Assembly (NCBI GenBank): GCA_036832975.1
Contig: DAITQM010000002.1
Location: 127,769-191,768, forward strand
DNA from: DAITQM01 sp036832975
Lineage (GTDB): Bacteria; Pseudomonadota; Gammaproteobacteria; Xanthomonadales; Wenzhouxiangellaceae
Direction of reading: 5' to 3'
Length of the DNA stretch: 64,000 nt
Both the position numbers and the translations under genes were made by a program. How positions within the stretch are numbered: position 1 is the stretch's first letter; every line of letters starts with the position of its first letter. The notes below the pieces were generated by a model, which saw nothing but the letters and a program-made list of their open reading frames with translations, had not been told where the DNA came from and made no database searches. Below are positions 49,372 to 57,174 of the stretch, one piece after another.

Positions 49372-52068
49372 ATGGAACCAGCCATGACGATCACACAATG
49401 TGGAATGGAATGCCTCGTCCGTGCCCGCCTCGCCGTCGCCGCGGCCGGTCTGGCGCTGCTCGCCGCCTGCGGCGGCAGCAGCAGTAGTTTCACGCCGCCC
49501 AATCCGGGGAGCATCACGATCACCGCGGCGACGACCACGGTGCCGTCCAACCCGGCCGAGCTGTCGCCGTCGCTGGAATTGCCGATCACGATCCAGCTCA
49601 ATGTCAGAGTATTGACCAATACCGGCCAGCCGATCGCCGAAGGGACGACGGTGTCGATGACCTCGAGCAACACGCTGGTCGGTACGCTGTCGGTGCCAGA
49701 CGATCCGACCACGCAGAACGTCAATGAATTCATCGGCCGCTTCGCGACGATCACGACGCAGACGTCCGGCGGCAATGCCAGCTTCTTTTTCACTTCCGGG
49801 ACGCAAACCGGCAACGCCGTTCTGACCGCATCGTTCCAGGATCCCTCGGCCAACCGCACGGTGACCGCGACGATTACGATCTCCGTCGTGCCGGCGCCGC
49901 CCGAGGAGCGCATCACGATCACTGCGACGCGCAACTCCCTGCCGGCGAATATCTTGAACGTGCCGCCGTTTTTCGGCTCGCCGTTCATTTCCGAATTGAC
50001 CCTGAGTTTCCGCGGCGCCGACGGCACCATCGTCAGCCCCGCCGGCGGCACGTTCGGCGTGGCGATCAGCCCGGTCACGGTCGCCGCGTTCTCGACGCTC
50101 GATGACCCAGAAACGACCGATGTCAACGAATTTTTTGTGTTGCTCGGCAACGGTCCGGTCGATTCGGCCGGCGGCCAGGCGTCGGTGTTCGTCCACTCGT
50201 TCGATCAGCCGGGGACGGCGACGGTGACCGTCACCGCGACCGACCCGGGCACCAATCAACCCTTTAGCGCACAGTTCCCGATCACCATCGTCGCCGGCGC
50301 CGCCGACGGCGTGCCCGGGCAAATTTCGATCGGCCAATCGACGGCGCCGGTCTTTATCCAGGGCTCGGGAGGGGCGACCGCCAAGGCGTTGAACGTCCAG
50401 GTGTTGGACAACGGCAACCAACCGGTCGCCGATCCGGTGGCCGGCAGCAATCGCTTCAACAACGTCCGCGTCGTGCTCGAACCGCCGAATGCCAATGGCT
50501 CGCGTCTGACCGGCACCAACGCCAATGGCGGCGCGGTCAATGGCCTCGATATCGCCGTCGCGACGGTGAACGGTCAGGTCCAGGTCGGTTTCAACAGCGG
50601 CACGACGACCGGCCTGCATCGCATGACGGCCACCGCCGACCGCGCCGACAACAATGTCGATAACGGCATCCAGGATCCGTTGAACGCCGAAGCCACGGTC
50701 GTGGTCGGTGACGGCCGGCTGGCCTCGGTCAAGCTCACCGGATCGTTGATCAACGCCATCCAGATCAACAGCGTCAGCGACATGGTCGATCCCGACAATC
50801 CGCCGATGGCCGATCCGGACACCGGCGTCATCATCCCGCCCGATCCCGACGGTACGCTGACTTTGAATCTCAGCCTGATCGCCAACGACGCGGTCGGCAA
50901 CCCGGTGCTGCCTGGCACGGTCTTGCAGATCGGCAAGGTTGATGCGCCGACGCTGCCCAATGACCCCAGCACGTTCGTCTTCTCCGGCGTCAACGGCAAC
51001 CCGCAGGAAGGCAGCACGCTGTTTACGGTGCCTTCTCTGCCTGACGGTTTTCTCGACGACCCGATGGCCGTCGATGAAGCGGCCGGCCCCGGTGACACCG
51101 TTGTCACGTTCGGCGAATTGATACCGGGCAATGCCGAACACGAGGCGTCGCGCAGCGTTACCGGCGTCAACTCCAACACTTCGCTCAGCGTTTCGCCGGT
51201 GTACAACGACAACAACCCATCGGGCGCCATCGTCGATGACGGGCCGATCATTCCGTTCGTCGTCGGGCGTTCGGTGATCGGTACCATCGTCGGCCAGGCG
51301 CAGACCGAAGCCGACGGCGTCGCCGAATTCACGATGACCTACCCGAATTCGGCGATCGGCCTGCCGGTCGTCGTCTGGACCCAGGGCAACCGGCTGGACG
51401 GCGCCAAGATACAGACCACGGCCGATGCCGAGGCGATCGTCTTCCCCGGCATCGCGCCGGGAACGCTGACCGTTTCGCCAGCGCAGATCCGCGGCAATAC
51501 CAGCGCCGACATCACGCTGTGCGTTTTCGATGCGATTAACAACCCGGTGCAAGGCGTGGTCATTACCTTCACTCCTGCCGGTCAGGGCAACTTCTCGGTC
51601 AGCGACGATCCGCTGGTCACCGGCCCGGGCGGCTGCGTGACGACCACCGCGACGTCGAGCGGACTGGTCTTCGGCCAGCCGCCGCTGGTCGTGACCTTCA
51701 TGGGCGCCGGGGCCACCGCCGACCTCGAAGTGATCATGGCGCAGAACGCCTTCCTCGCGGTCAGCCCGAACCCGATGAACCTGAACCTGACCTCGTTGGC
51801 CACCGCAACGGTGACCGACGACCTGGGCGGCGTGCTGTCGGGTGTGTTGGTCAACCTCGCCTGCGCCGACCCTGACATCGCTTTCACGCCGCCGGCGGCG
51901 ACCACCAATAACAACGGCCAGGCGTTCTTCACGATCGCCCGTTGCGCCGACGATATCAATTCGTCGTGCACGTTCACGGCCAATGTCAGCGGCACGATGC
52001 TTGATGCGACGATCACGGTCTTCTCTTCGGGCCCGCCGCCATCGCCGCCGCCGGGCATTTGCCCGTAA
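49372..52068 (+). CDS. large lipoprotein with Ig-like (Big-type) domains
   Basis: 898 residues. The signal ends in lipobox LLAACGG (Cys about 36 from ATG 49372; ATG 49405 would give a more standard lipoprotein leader). The rest is a chain of about seven Ig-like/bacterial Ig domains rich in Thr, Val and Asn. The phrase DDPxTxxVNEF occurs twice (about residues 113 and 245), and a VSDDP echo occurs near 745. It ends in a Pro-rich tail. It begins 17 bases after pilQ with no promoter or terminator between, so it is likely expressed with the pilus secretin. An adhesin or stalk role is inference. Confidence 0.8.
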   Translation: MEPAMTITQCGMECLVRARLAVAAAGLALLAACGGSSSSFTPPNPGSITITAATTTVPSNPAELSPSLELPITIQLNVRVLTNTGQPIAEGTTVSMTSSNTLVGTLSVPDDPTTQNVNEFIGRFATITTQTSGGNASFFFTSGTQTGNAVLTASFQDPSANRTVTATITISVVPAPPEERITITATRNSLPANILNVPPFFGSPFISELTLSFRGADGTIVSPAGGTFGVAISPVTVAAFSTLDDPETTDVNEFFVLLGNGPVDSAGGQASVFVHSFDQPGTATVTVTATDPGTNQPFSAQFPITIVAGAADGVPGQISIGQSTAPVFIQGSGGATAKALNVQVLDNGNQPVADPVAGSNRFNNVRVVLEPPNANGSRLTGTNANGGAVNGLDIAVATVNGQVQVGFNSGTTTGLHRMTATADRADNNVDNGIQDPLNAEATVVVGDGRLASVKLTGSLINAIQINSVSDMVDPDNPPMADPDTGVIIPPDPDGTLTLNLSLIANDAVGNPVLPGTVLQIGKVDAPTLPNDPSTFVFSGVNGNPQEGSTLFTVPSLPDGFLDDPMAVDEAAGPGDTVVTFGELIPGNAEHEASRSVTGVNSNTSLSVSPVYNDNNPSGAIVDDGPIIPFVVGRSVIGTIVGQAQTEADGVAEFTMTYPNSAIGLPVVVWTQGNRLDGAKIQTTADAEAIVFPGIAPGTLTVSPAQIRGNTSADITLCVFDAINNPVQGVVITFTPAGQGNFSVSDDPLVTGPGGCVTTTATSSGLVFGQPPLVVTFMGAGATADLEVIMAQNAFLAVSPNPMNLNLTSLATATVTDDLGGVLSGVLVNLACADPDIAFTPPAATTNNNGQAFFTIARCADDINSSCTFTANVSGTMLDATITVFSSGPPPSPPPGICP

Positions 52069-52073
52069 ATGAA

Positions 52074-52138
52074 GGTCTGAATCAGCCCATCGTGGGCTGA
52101 TCAGACCACGCAAAGTCCGGCACCGGTCCGGACTTTGC
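52074..52138 (+). terminator. double hairpin after the Ig-like lipoprotein gene
   Basis: Two adjacent hairpins: GGTCTGA-ATCAGCCCA with TGGGCTGATCAGACC (52074-52107), and GCAAAGTCCGG / CCGGACTTTGC (52110-52138). Only TT follows, so it is not a classical intrinsic terminator. The position, 6 bases after the stop, fits a transcript end or 3' stabiliser. Confidence 0.5.
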
Positions 52139-52163
52139 TTCGCATTCACCCCGAGCGCCCGGA

Positions 52164-52322
52164 TTAGCAGGCTGTTGAAAAACAGCCTGCTAATCCGGGC
52201 CACGGATGGCCCGGCGAAATCAGGCGCTCCTTAGCGGCTGATTTCGGGAGCGCAGCGCAAGTCGCGCCATTCGCAAGCGACGTTGAAAAACGCCAGGATG
52301 GCGTTTTTCAACAACCTGTTAG
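52164..52322. mobile_element. family B full-length element (copy 6)
   Basis: 159 bases: TTAGCAGGCTGTTGAAAAAC/AGCCTGCTAA hairpin, CCGGGCCACGGATGGCCCGG stem, CGAAATCAGGCGC...GCTGATTTCGGGAGCGC, TTCGCAAGCGACG, then the GTTGAAAAACGCCA/TGGCGTTTTTCAAC hairpin and AACCTGTTAG. It lies in the gap before hutG and is the inverted counterpart of copy 5. Confidence 0.88.
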
Positions 52323-52358
52323 GCCGGGCGCTTGCTTTTCAGGGCGGCACACCGCAGC

Positions 52359-53153
52359 ATGGCGCTGATGTTCGCTTTTCACTTGACCGCCGGTGACGGC
52401 CCGGTTCTGATCAGCCTGCCGCACGTCGGCCTGTCTGTCCCAGACGACCTCTTGCCGGACCTCACGCCGGCGGCGCAAACGCTGCCCGATACCGATTTCC
52501 AGGTCGAGGCGCTGTACGATTTCGCCCCGCGCTTGGACTGTTCAGTGCTGCGCGCCGTCCATTCGCGCTATGTCGTCGATCTCAACCGGCCGCCCGACGA
52601 TGCTGCTCTTTACGAGACTCCGACCAGCGGTCTGGTACCGCGTCTCACGTTCGCCGGCGAAGCCATTTATCGCCCTGGGTTCGAGCCGGATGCGGCCGAG
52701 GTCGCCCGGCGCCTGGCGCGCTACTGGCAGCCCTATCACCAGGCGCTGGCCGCGACCCTCGAGCGTTTGCGCCGGCGGCACGGCCATGCCGTATTGCTCG
52801 ACGCCCATTCAATCCGTTCGCACGTGCCGCGCCTGTTCGCCGGCCGCCTGCCGGATTTGAACCTCGGCACGTTCGACCGGCAAAGCGCGGCACCGGCGCT
52901 AATCGATGTCGCCTGGCAAGCGCTCGGTTCGGACCTGAGATTTTCGCGCGTTTGCGATGGCCGTTTCCGCGGTGGTTACATCACACGCCATTACGGCGAC
53001 CCGGCGTACGGCGTGCATGCCGTGCAGCTTGAACTGGCCCAGGCTTGTTACATGGACGAAGAGCACCCGCAGCGTGTCGATCCGGTGGCTCAGGCACCGC
53101 TCAAGGTCGTGCTGGAACGCCTGGTCGAAGCGTTATCGGCCTGGCGGCCATGA
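52359..53153 (+). CDS. hutG: N-formylglutamate deformylase
   Basis: Hydrolyses N-formylglutamate to glutamate and formate, the last step of the five-step histidine degradation route. 264 residues of the N-formylglutamate amidohydrolase family: ISLPHVG, VVDLNRPPDD, LLDAHSIRSHVP with its metal-binding His/Asp, and GGYITRHYG. ATG 52359 chosen; ATG 52368 also possible. It overlaps hutF by four bases. The other hut genes (hutH, hutU, hutI) are not in the window. Confidence 0.93.
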   Translation: MALMFAFHLTAGDGPVLISLPHVGLSVPDDLLPDLTPAAQTLPDTDFQVEALYDFAPRLDCSVLRAVHSRYVVDLNRPPDDAALYETPTSGLVPRLTFAGEAIYRPGFEPDAAEVARRLARYWQPYHQALAATLERLRRRHGHAVLLDAHSIRSHVPRLFAGRLPDLNLGTFDRQSAAPALIDVAWQALGSDLRFSRVCDGRFRGGYITRHYGDPAYGVHAVQLELAQACYMDEEHPQRVDPVAQAPLKVVLERLVEALSAWRP

Positions 53154-54559
53154 ACGCCGGTGGCAGCTCCGCATCCGGCGATCGGCGCTTCTTAGCGCCG
53201 TGGGCCTTGTTGCCCGACGGTTGGCGGTCCGATGTCGTGATGACCGTCGATGCCGGCGGGTCGATCGCCGCCGTTGAAGCAAGACGCGAAACAGACCGTA
53301 CCGCGTCACTCCATGTTCTGCCGGGGCCGGTGGTCCCGGCGATGGCCGACGTCCACACCCACAGCTTCCAGCGCCTGTTGGCCGGCCGGATGCAGACCAC
53401 GCCGGCCACCGGCGAAGACGATTTCTGGTCCTGGCGGCAGGGCATGTACCGCCTGGCGAACCGGATCGCACCCGAATCATTGACGGTCATTGCCGCTTTT
53501 GTTTACTCGGAACTGCTGGCCGCCGGCTATACCCGGATCGGCGAATTCCATTATTTACACCGCGGCGCGGATGGCGCCGCCGGCACCGGGCGGGAGATGG
53601 GCGAAGCGTTGCTGCACGCCGCCGGTGCGACCGGTGTCGCGCTGACCTTGTTGCCGGCGCTGTATCAATACGGCGGTTTCGGGCAGCGGCCGGCGAGTAG
53701 CGACCAACAGCGGTTTTTGCTGGCGCTCGATGAATACCTCGAACTCCATGCGGCGCTCGGCGCCAGGGCCGCCGCCTGCGGCCAGCCGGCGCCCGGTGTC
53801 GCGGTCCACTCGCTGCGGGCGGTCGATCCGATGACCGCCGCCGAGCTGCGCCGGGCGCTGCCCGCTTTGCCGTTCCATTTACATATCGCCGAACAACCGG
53901 CCGAAGTCGAAGCGTGTATCGCACAATACGGTATAACGCCGATCCGGCTCGCGCTCGACCGTCTCGACCTCGATGCCCACTGTTGTCTGGTGCACGCGAC
54001 ACACGGGATGGGCGATGAGCTGGCGGCCGTTGCGGCGTGCGGCGCGGTCGTCGCGCTGTGCCCAGGCACCGAAGCCGATCTCGGCGACGGGTTGTTTCCG
54101 CTCGCCGATTTTCTTGCCCAGGGCGGTCGCTTCGCGCTCGGTTCGGACAGCAATGCAACGCTTTCGCCGTTCACCGAAGTACAGCGGCTGGAACACCAGG
54201 CCCGCCTGGTGGCGCGGCGGCGTCATCGCCTGGCGCCGCCCGGCGGCATCCACAGCGGCACCTGGTTGTGGCAACATGCGGCGCAGGCCGGGGCGCATGC
54301 ACTTGGCGCCGCGGGCGGCATCGCTGCGGGCCGGCCGGCTGACTGGCTGGTGCTCAAACCATTGACGGTCCTGGCCGAGACGTTACCGGTCGAACATTGG
54401 CTCGACGCGGCGATTCTCGGCGAGGCGCTCGTCGCCATCGACGAGGTGTACGCCGGCGGCGTGCGCCGGGTGGCCGGCGGCCGCCATCTCGAAGCCGAAC
54501 GATACGGCGAAGCGCTGCGCGCGGTATTGAAAGACAATCCAGGAATGTTCAACGAATGA
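53150..54559 (+). CDS. hutF: formimidoylglutamate deiminase
   Basis: Converts N-formimidoylglutamate to N-formylglutamate and ammonia, feeding HutG. 469 residues of the amidohydrolase superfamily: metal motif ADVHTHSFQ, FHLHIAEQP (metal His), HATHGM and GSDSNATLSP (catalytic Asp). The HutF/HutG pair marks the Pseudomonas-type route. ATG 53150 overlaps the hutG stop (ATGA). Confidence 0.94.
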   Translation: MNAGGSSASGDRRFLAPWALLPDGWRSDVVMTVDAGGSIAAVEARRETDRTASLHVLPGPVVPAMADVHTHSFQRLLAGRMQTTPATGEDDFWSWRQGMYRLANRIAPESLTVIAAFVYSELLAAGYTRIGEFHYLHRGADGAAGTGREMGEALLHAAGATGVALTLLPALYQYGGFGQRPASSDQQRFLLALDEYLELHAALGARAAACGQPAPGVAVHSLRAVDPMTAAELRRALPALPFHLHIAEQPAEVEACIAQYGITPIRLALDRLDLDAHCCLVHATHGMGDELAAVAACGAVVALCPGTEADLGDGLFPLADFLAQGGRFALGSDSNATLSPFTEVQRLEHQARLVARRRHRLAPPGGIHSGTWLWQHAAQAGAHALGAAGGIAAGRPADWLVLKPLTVLAETLPVEHWLDAAILGEALVAIDEVYAGGVRRVAGGRHLEAERYGEALRAVLKDNPGMFNE

Positions 54560-55950
54560 CCCCAATCGACGCCTTACACGGCATTTTCGACCGGCAGCGC
54601 CGGGCGGCGACGGCGGATGGCCCGAGCTTCGCCGTCCGCCGGAGGCAGCTTGCGGAGCTGGACGAGGCGCTGCGCCGCCACCGGTCGCGGCTCATCGCCG
54701 CGATGGACGCCGATTTCGGCCACCGGGCCGCGGCCGAAAGCCTGCTCGGCGACCTGTTGATCGTTCATGAGGAAATCAAGTACATCGGCCGGCACCTGAA
54801 ACGCTGGATGCGGCCGCGGCGGGCGCACGTCGATTGGAAGTTCCGGCCCGGCCGGGCCTTTGTGTTGATCCAGCCGCGCGGCGTGGTCGGCATCATCAGC
54901 CCGTGGAACTACCCGGTCAATCTGGCGCTCGCCCCGCTCGCCGCAGCCCTCGCCGCCGGCAACCGGGTGATGCTGAAACCGTCCGAATTCACGCCGCATA
55001 CCAGCGCCGCACTGGCCGCCATGCTCAGCGAAATTTGTTCCCCCGACTTGGTTGCAGTGATCGAAGGCGGAGCCGAGATCGCCGCGGCGTTCGCGGCGCT
55101 GCCGTTCGATCATCTGCTGTTCACCGGCTCGACGGCGATCGGCCGCAAGGTGATGGCCGCGGCGGCCGAAAACCTGACGCCGGTCACGTTGGAACTCGGC
55201 GGCAAGTCGCCGGCCATCGTCGATCGCGACGCCGACCTCGAACGCAGCGCCCGGTCGCTGGTTGCCGGCAAGCTGTTCAATGCCGGCCAAACCTGCATTG
55301 CCCCCGATTACGTGCTGCTCGTCGGCCCGCGGCGGGCGGCGTTCAGCGCTGCACTGCAGCGCGCCGCCGGTGAAGCCTATCCCGATTTCGCCAGCAACGC
55401 CGATTACACCAGCATCATCGATCAGCGGCAATACGGCCGCTTGCAGCAGTGGCTGGCCGAAGCCACGGCCGGCGGCGCGACGGTCGTCCCGCTTGTGGCC
55501 GGTGAAGACGACCCGGCGGCGCGCCGCATGGTGCCGCGCCTGCTGTTCGATATGCCGGCCGGCAGTGCGCTGGAGCGCGAGGAAATTTTCGGGCCGCTCC
55601 TGCCGGTCGTCGAAGTCGCCGACGCCGCCGGGGCGATCGACTACATCCAAAACCGCGCCCGGCCGCTGGCCCTTTATTATTTCGGCAAAGCCAACGAGGA
55701 TGAGGTGCTGCGCCGGACGATCTCCGGCGGCGTCTGCGTCAACGATACGCTGCTCCACATCGCGCAAAGCGACCTGCCGTTCGGCGGCATCGGACCGAGC
55801 GGCATGGGCGAGTATCACGGCGAAGAAGGCTTTATGACTTTCAGCAAGAAGAAAGCGGTATTCAGGCAAAGCCGTCTCAACGCCGCCGGCCTGCTCCGCC
55901 CGCCGTACAAACCGTGGAAAGAGCGGCTGCTCGCCTGGCTGGCGAAGTGA
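54556..55950 (+). CDS. aldehyde dehydrogenase, coniferyl-aldehyde-dehydrogenase-like
   Basis: 464-residue NAD(P)-dependent aldehyde dehydrogenase of the class-3-like group: SPWNYPVNLALAP, LFTGSTAIGRKV, catalytic Glu in LELGGKSP, catalytic Cys in NAGQTCIAPDY, and the C-terminal FGGIGPSGMGEYHG / TFSKKKAVF segment typical of the CalB group. The true substrate cannot be read from sequence. Start overlaps the hutF stop (ATGA), so it is in the hutGF transcript although it has no known role in histidine breakdown. Confidence 0.9.
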   Translation: MTPIDALHGIFDRQRRAATADGPSFAVRRRQLAELDEALRRHRSRLIAAMDADFGHRAAAESLLGDLLIVHEEIKYIGRHLKRWMRPRRAHVDWKFRPGRAFVLIQPRGVVGIISPWNYPVNLALAPLAAALAAGNRVMLKPSEFTPHTSAALAAMLSEICSPDLVAVIEGGAEIAAAFAALPFDHLLFTGSTAIGRKVMAAAAENLTPVTLELGGKSPAIVDRDADLERSARSLVAGKLFNAGQTCIAPDYVLLVGPRRAAFSAALQRAAGEAYPDFASNADYTSIIDQRQYGRLQQWLAEATAGGATVVPLVAGEDDPAARRMVPRLLFDMPAGSALEREEIFGPLLPVVEVADAAGAIDYIQNRARPLALYYFGKANEDEVLRRTISGGVCVNDTLLHIAQSDLPFGGIGPSGMGEYHGEEGFMTFSKKKAVFRQSRLNAAGLLRPPYKPWKERLLAWLAK

Positions 55951-56558
55951 ACGAGCCCGCCGCACCGTTGCCGTACTCGGCGGCCGCCGAACGCAACCGC
56001 GAACCGATATTGGCCGTGCTGAAAGACATTCTCCCGGCCGCCGGCACGATACTCGAAATCGGCTCGGGCAGCGGCCAGCACGTTGTGTACTTCGCCCACG
56101 CCCTGCCAGCCTGGATCTGGCAGCCGAGCGAGATGCCCGACGCGCTGCCCGGTCTGAAGGCGCGTCTGGCCGACGAAGGCGGGGCCAACATCCGCCCGCC
56201 GTTGGTCCTCGACGTCACGACAAAAGAATGGCCGGCGACCGTTTTCGATGCGCTGTACAGCGCCAATACGGCCCATATCATGCCGTGGAAAGCGGTGCTG
56301 GCGATGCTCGCCGGCGCCGGCCGCCTGTTGCGGCCCGGCGGTCTATTCGCGCTTTACGGCCCGTTCCACGATGGCGGCCGGCACGACGCGCCGAGCAATA
56401 TCGAATTCGACGCCTGGCTCAAACAGCGCGATCCCGAGATGGGGGTGCGCGACGCACTGGCATTGGCAGCCGCGGCGCGCCGTCATGGCTTGGAAAAAAT
56501 CGACCAGCGCTCGATGCCGGCCAACAACCGTATACTGGTATTTAATAAAGCTGCTTGA
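55947..56558 (+). CDS. DUF938 class I SAM-dependent methyltransferase
   Basis: 203 residues with motif I ILEIGSGSGQHVVYFA near residue 36, the WQPSEMPD acidic strand, ALYSANTAHIMPW and LRPGGLFALYGPF, the DUF938 pattern. Substrate unknown. GTG 55947 overlaps the preceding stop by four bases (GTGA), continuing the overlapping chain from hutG. Confidence 0.88.
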   Translation: MNEPAAPLPYSAAAERNREPILAVLKDILPAAGTILEIGSGSGQHVVYFAHALPAWIWQPSEMPDALPGLKARLADEGGANIRPPLVLDVTTKEWPATVFDALYSANTAHIMPWKAVLAMLAGAGRLLRPGGLFALYGPFHDGGRHDAPSNIEFDAWLKQRDPEMGVRDALALAAAARRHGLEKIDQRSMPANNRILVFNKAA

Positions 56559-56572
56559 CCGGGTTTGAAATC

Positions 56573-57070
56573 ATGTTTGCCGTTGCCGCAGAGCCGATCG
56601 CCGCCGACAAAAAAATGCAATACCGCCATCTGCTCGATCAGGCACGGGCCTTGTTCGAGGGCGAAAGCGACAGCCTGGCCAATGCCGCCAACCTCGCCGC
56701 CTTGCTGTACCACGGGCTGCCCGAACTCAACTGGGCCGGGTTTTATTTCCGGCGCGGCACCGACTTGGTGCTCGGGCCGTTTCAGGGCCGGCCGGCCTGT
56801 GTCCGGATTCCGCTCGGCTCGGGGGTGTGCGGCACCGCGGCGCACCGCGGCGAGGTGCAGTGCGTGACCGATGTCAATGCCTTTCCCGGCCATATCGCCT
56901 GCGATGCCCATTCGCGTTCGGAAATCGTGATTCCGCTGCGCCGCGGCGGCGAGGTGATCGGGGTGCTCGATCTCGACAGCCCCAAGCTCGCGCGGTTCGA
57001 TGCACAAGACGAATCGGGGCTCACCGCGCTGGCCGCTTTATGGCTCGAAATGAGCCGGACGGCAGTCTGA
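56573..57070 (+). CDS. msrC: free methionine-R-sulfoxide reductase (GAF domain)
   Basis: Reduces free Met-R-sulfoxide. 165 residues, a single GAF domain. The three conserved Cys of fRMsr are seen in GRPACVRIP, GSGVCGTA and GHIACDAHSRSE. ATG 56573 gives the usual start; an in-frame TTG at 56555 would overlap the methyltransferase stop like the other genes of the chain, so either is possible. Last gene of the hutG-to-msrC string. Confidence 0.92.
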   Translation: MFAVAAEPIAADKKMQYRHLLDQARALFEGESDSLANAANLAALLYHGLPELNWAGFYFRRGTDLVLGPFQGRPACVRIPLGSGVCGTAAHRGEVQCVTDVNAFPGHIACDAHSRSEIVIPLRRGGEVIGVLDLDSPKLARFDAQDESGLTALAALWLEMSRTAV

Positions 57071-57174
57071 TTCGCGCCGCGCGCGGCGTTGGCCTGTGGT
57101 GCTGGGTGGCGCTGCTGTCGCCGGCCGCAGGTGCGGCGGAACATTCCATCACCCTGAACGAGCCGAGCCGGCGG

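Noticed and set aside
48826..52203. 1125-residue open frame on the minus strand across the Ig-like lipoprotein gene
   Set aside because: Antisense shadow in GC-rich DNA: highly charged Arg/Asp/Gly composition, no motifs, and it crosses pilQ, the lipoprotein gene and a repeat; the plus-strand frame has a lipobox and domain repeats.
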